Part shown: positions 56,758 to 64,000 of the stretch, piece after piece
How the letters are laid out: each line of letters begins with the position of its first letter
How positions within the stretch are numbered: the stretch's first letter is position 1
NCBI GenBank assembly: GCA_024364735.1
Contig: JAGFNQ010000960.1
Span: 324,689-388,688, forward strand
Direction: 5' to 3'
Length of the DNA stretch: 64,000 nt
Origin: Boesenbergia rotunda
Taxonomy: Eukaryota > Streptophyta > Magnoliopsida > Zingiberales > Zingiberaceae
The notes under the pieces: generated by a model
The model's input: the letters and a program-made list of their open reading frames with translations, nothing else
The model's database searches: none
Told to the model about the DNA's origin: nothing
Program-made: the position numbers and the translations under genes

Positions 56758-59700
56758 AGTTAATTTCTAATATGGCTGAGAATTCCCAACAATTTGGAGG
56801 CAGAGCCTTGAGCACCAGAGGAGTGGGTGAAGTTCAGGCAGTTCCCACTGATAACAAGGAGGTTAAGAATGCATTGATGGAGCTCACCTCAGCTTTGAAG
56901 AAAATAGATTTGAAAGTTGAAAGACTAAGCTCAACTCCTTCAGTACCTCCACCCATTACTCAAATTACAAGTGTGTGTGGCATTTGTTCTAGTCAAGAGC
57001 ACACTTCAGACTCATGCCCAAATCTCCAACAGGACGAGACAGTAGCTGCATTAGTGAGAGGACAATTTCCAGCAAGAAACAATCCATACTCCTCTACCTA
57101 TAACCCCGGTTGGAGGAATCATCCTAACTTGAGGTATGGGAATGCTTTCTGCCAACAAGAGCCTCAAAATCAGTCCTCACAGCAGCCTCAACCGAGTTTC
57201 CAGCAGCCCCAACAAACTCAGATCAATCAGCAACAATTTCAGCCATCAAATCCAAGTTTTCAGCCTTCGTTTCAGCCTACTTCTCAACATTTTCAGCAAC
57301 AATTTCAGCCATTTGATCCTCAATTCCAGCAACCTTATCAAGGGCAGCAAGGATGGCACTCGTTCCCAGCTTTTCCAGCTCAAAACCAATCGAATTTTCA
57401 ACCATCACAGCCCATGATTCAGAATTTTCAGCCCTACAACCAAGGGTTTCAAAGCCAAAATTTTCAGCCCTCGTCACCTAATTTTCAAGCTCCAAATCAG
57501 AGCTTTCAAGGGTACACCTCTCAGCAAAATTTCCCAGCATATCAACCCTCTAATCAGTTCTTTAATCAGCCCCAACAGAATGGTTTTCAACAGAATCAGC
57601 AAGCTCCACAATTTCAGCCAACTAACTCATCTTTTCAAGGTCAAGCAAGGAGCTATTCTAACCAAGGAGGTTGTGGAAGCTCAAGTGGAGGAAATGCGTC
57701 CCAACTGAGGGTTGAGGATATGTTTCAACAGATGATGCAGCAACAACAAGCTCAACAACAACAAATACAACAAGTTCTTCAACAACAACAACATCAACAA
57801 CAATACAATCAAAACGTTGAGAGGCAATTAGGGCAATTGGCTAGTGGAATTAACCAAAATCAAGCTCAAGGATCAAGCCAACTTCCTTCCCAAACTGTTC
57901 CTAATCCAAAAGGGAATGTGAGCGCTATAACTTTGAGAAGTGGGAAGGTTACAACATCTCCTAAGAGCCCAAGAGCAGAATTTTCAGAGAACCGGACAGC
58001 TTCTCAAATTCCGACCCAAAACCACACTGAAATGAGTTCAAATTCAGCTGATTCCAACCCTAGCCCGTTCCCAACTCAATCCTCAAGCAACCCTCCAAAT
58101 TTGGTGGAAATCAGAGAAGAAAACAGTGCCGAGACACATGGGACAGCAGCTGCTACGCAGGGGACAGCACAGCAGAATTCAGATTCTCCATTTCCGGCCA
58201 AAACTGATGAATTTAGGGTTCCCTTACCCTTTCCACAGCAGAGAACACATGCCAAAAAGCAAATGGAGGAAGAGAAAGCCAAGGAATTCAATGAGTTAGT
58301 GGAGCTATTTAGCAAGGTAGAGATCAATGTACCTTTGTTGACCATGATCAAGCAGATTCCCAAATATGCTAAGTTTTTGAAGGATCTTTGTATTCATAAA
58401 AAGAGACTCAAGGAAAATGAATTGGTCAGCTTTGGGAAGAACATCTCAGCACTTATCCACACTATTCCTCAGAAGTGTGAAGATCCGGGGGTATTCACTG
58501 TTTCTTGTGAGATAGGGAGCACCATATTCCACGATGCTATGTTAGATCTAGGAGCTTCTATAAATGTGATGCCCAAGTCAGTTTTTCAGATGCTTGGCAT
58601 AGGCCCTTTGCAGCCCACTGGAGTGGTGATACAGCTAGCAGATAGGAGTCAGACCCACCCAGCAGGTATGATTGAAGATGTCTTGGTGAAGGTAAAGGAG
58701 CTGATATTTCCTGCTGATTTCTATATTTTAGATATGGAGGGAGATTACTTGGCACACCGTTCTCCACTTATTTTAGGCAGGCCTTTTCTGAAGACGGCCA
58801 GAACGAAGATTGATGTACATGCCGGGACACTTTCTATGGAAATTGGAGACACGGTGGTACAGTTCAGCCTTTTCGATACTATGAAGCATCCGAGAGAGGA
58901 TCACTCTATCATGAGCATGGACATTCTAGAGGAGCTGGCGCAGACTGAGTTAGAGGCTAAGGGATTACTAGATGATTTTTCTGGGGGAGCTACAGATTCA
59001 GAGGAGGCTGAGAGAGTACTGACTGCTGATACTGAGGATTTTTCAGAAGACATTTCAGACACACTTCCAGCTGGTGACATTTTTCTAGGTGTAGGGGATT
59101 GCACAGAGCCCCAAGGATCACCTATTTTTACTGATATTCAGAGTGTAGGGGATTGCACTAAGCCCCAGGGACCACTTATTTCTACTGAAGAGGACCAGAG
59201 CGAATTGAAGTCATTACCAGGTCACTTAAAATATGCATACCTAGGAGAGGAGCAGACTTTTCCTGTTATTATTGCACAGCATTTGGAGTTAGAACAAGAA
59301 GAGAAATTATTGCAAGTCCTGAGGCACTACAAGAAGGCAATTGGGTGGACACTATCAGATATACCAAGTATCAGCCCAGCTATCTGCATGCACAGGATCT
59401 TTTTAGAGGAAAATGTCAAACCTGCGAGGCAACCACAAAGGAGGCTCAACCCACTTATTTTGGATGTAGTAAAGAAAGAGGTGACTAGACTTCTACAGGC
59501 AGGTATTATTTACCCTATTTCTGACAGTCAGTGGGTTAGCCCTATTCATGTGGTGCCTAAGAAATCTGGAGTGACCGTGGTGGCAGATGAAAGTAATGAA
59601 TTAGTACCCACCAGAGTCAAGAATTCCTGGAGAGTCTGCATTGATTACAGGAAACTCAACAAGGTCACAAGGAAAGATCACTTCCCTCTACCATTCATTG

Positions 59701-62099
59701 ATCAGATGCTTGAGAGATTGGCAGGGAAGCCACACTACTGTTTCTTGGACGGATTTTTAGGCTATTTTCAGATTTGCATAGATCCAGAGGACCAGGAGAA
59801 GACCACCTTTACCTGCCCCTTTGGTACATTTGCCTATAGACGTATGCCCTTCGGACTCTGCAACGCACCCGGTACCTTTCAGAGATGTATGGTGAGTATA
59901 TTCGGTGAGTTGCTAGAGGACTGCATGGAGGTATTTATGGATGATTTTTCAGTTTATGGCACGTCTTTTGATTCATGTTTGAATAACTTGTCTAGGGTTT
60001 TACATCGCTGTATTGAAACTAACCTTGTTCTTAATTTTGAGAAATGCCACTTCATGGTAGAGCATGGGATAGTTCTTGGACATATAGTCTCTCAGAAAGG
60101 TATTGAGGTAGATCCTGCTAAAATCAGTGTTATTTCTTCTTTATCTTACCCCGTATGCGTACGGGATATTCGAGCTTTTCTTGGACATGCAGGATTTTAC
60201 CGCAGATTTATTAGAGACTTTAGCTTGATTGCTCGGCCCTTGACACGACTTCTGCAGAAGGATGTTGAGTTTCACTTCGATGAAAAATGCAAAGAAGCTT
60301 TTCATAAACTCAGGGAGGCTCTTACCTCAGCTCCTATTATTACAGCACCTGACTGGTCTTTACCTTTTGAATTGATGTGTGATGCTTCTAATTTTGCAGT
60401 GGGAGCTGTATTAGCACAGAGGGTAGATGGAGCACCACATGTCATTTCCTATGCCTCCAAAACCCTAGATGCCGCCCAAGCCAATTACACCACGACTGAA
60501 AAGGAGCTTCTGTCCATTGTTTTTGCCTTAGATAGATTCAGATCATATTTATTGTGTTCTCATGTTGTTGTGTTTTCTGATCATGCAGCATTGAAGTACC
60601 TCCTGAAGAAACCAAATGCGAAGCCAAGGCTTATTAGATGGATGCTACTACTACAGGAGTTTGACTTGGAGATACGGGACAGGAGTGGCAAGGAAAATTT
60701 AGTAGCGGACCATTTGAGCAGATTGGAGGGAGATGGAGATCCCACAGCCATAGATGATGATTTCAGAGATGAGCAGCTTTTACAGCTGCATGGTGAGTCA
60801 CCTTGGTATGCAGACTTAGTGAATTTTCTTGTAGCTCATGTTTTTCCCACACACTTTTCGAAAGCTCAAAAGGATAAATTCAAAAGTGATGCAAAATATT
60901 ATGTGTGGGATGATCCTTATTTGTGGAAATTTTGTAGTGATCAAATCATTAGGAGATGTGTACCAAATCATGAGTTTCATTCTGTACTCACTTTTTGCCA
61001 TTCTTCAGCATGTGGTGGGCATTTTGGACCACAAAGGACTGCTAGAAAAATTTTAGAATGTGGATTGTACTGGCCCACCCTGTTTAGAGATTCATATAGG
61101 TTTTGTACATGTTGTGATAGATGTCAAAGAACAGGAAACATAAGTGCTAGAAATGAAATGCCTCAACAAGCTATTTTATTTTGTGAGATATTTGATGTGT
61201 GGGGTATAGATTTTATGGGACCATTTCCTGCTTCTTTTGGATTCTTGTACATTCTTTTAGCTGTTGATTATGTTTCAAAATGGGTGGAGGTCATTCCCAC
61301 CAGGACTGATGATTCATCTGTGGTTGTTAGTTTTGTCAGGTCAAACATTTTTTGCAGGTTTGGAATTCCAAGAGCTATCATAAGTGATCAAGGATTCCAT
61401 TTTTGCAATAAGCACATGAAGGCTCTTCTTAATAAGTATGGGGTATTACATAAGGTTTCTACTGCTTATCACCCCCAAACAAATGGACAAGCCGAGGTGT
61501 CGAATAGAGAAGTTAAATCAATTTTGGAAAAGACCGTGGGACCTCATAGAAAGGATTGGAGTAAAAGGCTTGAAGATGCTTTATGGGCATATCGTACCGC
61601 TTACAAAACACCCATTGGAATGTCACCTTATAGACTTGTATATGGGAAATCATGCCACTTACCTGTAGAGATTGAGCATAAGGCATACTGGGCAGTTAAG
61701 GCTTGCAATTTTGATGCTACTAAGGTGGGAGAAGAAATGAAGTTGCAACTTCAAGAACTTGAAGAAATCCGGTTGGAAGCATTTGAGAATTCAAGGATAT
61801 ACAAAGAAAAGACTAAGAACTTTCATGACAAGCACATTGTGAACAAAGAATTTCGAATTGGTGACAAAGTGCTATTATACAAGTCAAGATTGAAATTGAT
61901 AAGAGGTAAGTTGAGATCAAGGTGGGAAGGTCCATTCATTATAACTAATATTTTTCCCTATGGAGTTTTTGAAATTAGGGACGAAGCTAATGGATTGGTG
62001 TGGAAAGTTAATGGCCACCGGCTCAAGAGGTATCTTGAAGAACTAAGGGAGCTAGAGGTGGAGGATGTGTACATAGAGGACGCTATCTACCCAACTTGA
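56758..62099 (+). CDS. pol: Gag C-terminus and complete pol of element I
   Basis: This part is open without stop. It starts with the gag tail (SNMAENSQQFGG), a zinc-knuckle CGICSSQEHTSDSC (56976-57017) and a long Gln/Pro/Phe-rich region (57150-57850). Then protease LDLGASINVMP (58542-58574), RT with FMDDFSVYG (about 59933-59959), RNase H CDASNFAVGAVLAQR (60378-60422), integrase zinc site (60967-61135), core WGIDFMGPFP and SDQGFHF with the Glu region GQAEVSNRE (61487-61513), and a C-terminal segment ending VNGHRLKRYLEEL. No chromodomain follows. All catalytic motifs look intact. Upstream codons open from 56676 but belong to the CACTA end, so no independent start is implied. Confidence 0.9.
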
Positions 62100-64000
62100 A
62101 AGGGGAGTTCACTAAATCTTGCATTCATTTTTCTTTGTATATACCATTTCCTTACTTTTTGCAAGAAATACTTCAAGTTTGCGTGAGCAAGAAGTTTTCT
62201 CAAGTAGATACCTTTAAGTTCCAATAAAATTCTTCATTGTAAATACCATGTTTTTTTCACTTAGTACATTTTCATGGTTTTAGGAAATAAATGCTTAAGA
62301 TACATGACATGAATAAATAGAGTCATTGTAAATATCATGACTTATGTTTTTAGCACTTTTGCATGAATAGAAATAAAAGTATCCCTTTAGATTTTATCCA
62401 TAGTATTTTAGAGTCTTTTGAAAATAAATTAAATTTGATTGTCAAAACTTAGGGTTTAAGCTCATGGATGAAATCTTGAATATTTGAGTACTACTTGGCT
62501 TTGGAGTCTTAATTGAGAATTTGAGGTGAATTATTTTTACCTAGTGAGATTAGCCTTATTTTGTGATACACACATGTCATTGTACTCTAGAACTTGCTTA
62601 GGTTCTTTCAAAATCATATTTCAATGGTTGGATCACATCTATAGAGACTAATCATTGTATTCACCTTTCCACATCTATTTGTCCATTCTACTCTAGTTGT
62701 CTTTCCTTATTGCTAATCTTAACCCTAATTTTTCTATGGACTTGTTTGCTTGGGATATTTTTCTTGATGCTATTTTGCCCGAGACGGACAAAGATTTAAG
62801 TGTGGGGGAGTGATTAGTGATTTGGGAAGAAATTTTTGTCAAAGATGCACTTCATTTAGAAAAAAAAAAAAAAATTTTTGCCAAGTGAAAACAAGCTGAA
62901 GAAATTCGAATGGAAGGCTGTAAAAGATGGGAAGGCAGCTATCTAACATCCTAATGTCGAATTGAAGTTAAACAAGTTGGAAATTCTGTTGGGATTAGAA
63001 ATTGAAGTGAAGAAACTGATTTGAATTCCGGAAATGAATTAATTGGAGCTGCATTTCTTTATGCCAATGTGATGATCAGTCCACTTGAAACACTTGAGGA
63101 GGGAGTTGATCAAATTTGAAAGCTGAAAAGTTGAAGAACGGAAGTTGAAAACAAGCTGAAGACAACCCAATTTGAAGGCTGTAAAAACTGCATTTGAAGC
63201 TTGAAACAAAACAATTCAGAGGATGAATTGCAGTTGGAAAAATGCAATGAAGTTTAAAGAGAGAGTAAAAGCTGGAAAATCTGAAGCATTAAGCCATATT
63301 CTGAGCTGAGCAAAAACTACAAATCTGGAAACAAACTGTACCGAAGCCAAAGAGAAGTTTAAATGCTGTACAAAAGCTGAGTGAAAGATTGAGAACTTGC
63401 TGAAACTGAACTGAACAGAAATTGTTGCTGCAGAATACCACCTTTGAGAGCCTCTGAAATGAGGAAACTGAAAAGGGAGGAGCTGAACTGAAGCTGAAGC
63501 AGTCTGAAATTAAGGAAAGAACAAGCCAAATGAGTGCCAAAGTCTGAAAATGGCACGCAAGTTGCATTGGATTTGTTGCTGCCAAGTGCTCCATCTGGGA
63601 GTCACTGAGTGATACAAGCAAAGTGTGAATGCAAGATGAATTGAAAAATGGAAATGAAACTGATTGAAGACTGATAAAAAGGCTGATTGAAAACTGAAAA
63701 TTGCTAAAACTGCCAAATTTGAGCTGTAATGCATTGTAATCTGAATTTTGAGAAGCTGGATCAAGATATTAATTGCAAATCAGATCTGAAGTTGAAGGTG
63801 CACATTCAATTTCAGATCTGAGAATTGAAACCGTGGATGCTAGAGGCTGTTGAGGAGAAAGAAGTGGGAAAGTAGTTAAAGCAAGGAGCTGCTGAAGGGA
63901 GATACACAAATCTGCAAGCTCTAATCTGGTAAAGGAAGGACACTGCATGAAGAAAAAGAAAGTTTGAAATGCAGCTGAACTGAAGCTAAAGCTAAACTGC
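62100..64000 (+). other. 3' noncoding region of element I
   Basis: No env-like gene. A purine motif AAGTGTGGGGGAG is at 62798-62810, a usual sign after pol in Athila/Tat elements, but the following text does not match the 5' LTR. 62860-64000 is A/G-rich with repeated AAGCTGAA words, including a direct repeat (ACAAGCTGAAG...GGAAGGCTGTAAAA, about 62891 and 63151). Minus-strand ORFs at 63289-63764 have no recognised similarity. Confidence 0.55.

Larger units (their letters stand above)
48556..64000 (+). mobile_element. Athila-like Ty3/gypsy retrotransposon I (3' end outside window)
   Basis: 5' LTR (48556-50874), tRNA-Asp primer site (50881-50898), gag-pol frame (51045-62099, split by a CACTA element) and a long 3' noncoding region running off the window. 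Order PR-RT-RH-IN, the protease LDLGASINVMP and the integrase GQAEVSNRE/LWAYRTAYKTPIGMSPYRL motifs place it in the Athila/Tat group, without chromodomain. No env-like frame is visible. It is the best-preserved coding element in the window. Confidence 0.88.

Noticed and set aside
63289..63764. Minus-strand ORFs as a coding antisense gene
   Set aside because: Low-complexity Ser/Phe/Leu-rich readings of a purine-rich strand; overlapping frames are equally open.
62811..64000. 3' LTR of the gypsy element starting after the purine tract at 62798-62810
   Set aside because: The following sequence does not match the start of the 5' LTR; the 3' LTR is probably beyond the window.

Overview
This is a stretch of plant nuclear genome made almost entirely of nested transposable elements. 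I see no intact host gene, no tRNA or rRNA gene and no CRISPR array. The host is a flowering plant: Ty1/copia elements use tRNA-iMet primer sites, a Ty3/gypsy Athila-like element uses a tRNA-Asp primer site, CACTA DNA transposons have 3-bp target duplications, and captured gene fragments are plant-like (SUMO, BOR borate transporter, MCM5, PP2A-B55, PHD finger). A monocot is plausible but the sequence does not prove it.

Layout, left to right. 1-~1976: 3' internal end and 3' LTR of a SIRE-like copia element (A). 1981-16349: plus-strand SIRE-like copia element (B). Its 5' LTR is truncated, a gypsy-type solo LTR (3708-6130) splits its gag, and a CACTA element (9305-12206) splits its reverse transcriptase. 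16350-~18960: two decayed minus-strand copia fragments. ~18960-22443: AT-rich DNA with a MITE-like insert between 0.2-kb direct repeats, then unclassified sequence. 22444-25321: two more LTRs related to A inside other LTR-like sequence. 25322-39049: minus-strand copia element F (3' LTR, RNase H, RT, part of integrase), split by a complete, young copia element G (27847-37000) with a perfect GGAAC target duplication. A single N at 39050 joins F to the 5' half of a minus-strand SIRE-like element H (39051-48555), whose gag is split by a third CACTA element (42197-47486). 48556-64000: an Athila-like Ty3/gypsy element I, truncated by the window end, whose gag-pol frame is interrupted only by another CACTA element (51784-56757).

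The most notable content is the set of three CACTA elements, each with a 3-bp target duplication and each carrying pieces of host genes. The 9305-12206 element holds SUMO exon 1 with its splice donor and several exons of a BOR transporter. The 51784-56757 element is the same family in the opposite orientation. It keeps only the tail of the same BOR fragment, now joined to at least six collinear MCM5 exons, which are fused upstream to the C-terminal WD40 end of a PP2A B55 subunit. A transposase-associated domain and the end of a second CACTA family lie in the same interval. The 42197-47486 element carries probable PHD-finger gene exons. Together they look like serial gene capture and chimera building in one small region. 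Coordinates were found by reading repeats, termini and reading frames by eye; family names come from remembered motifs, not database searches.
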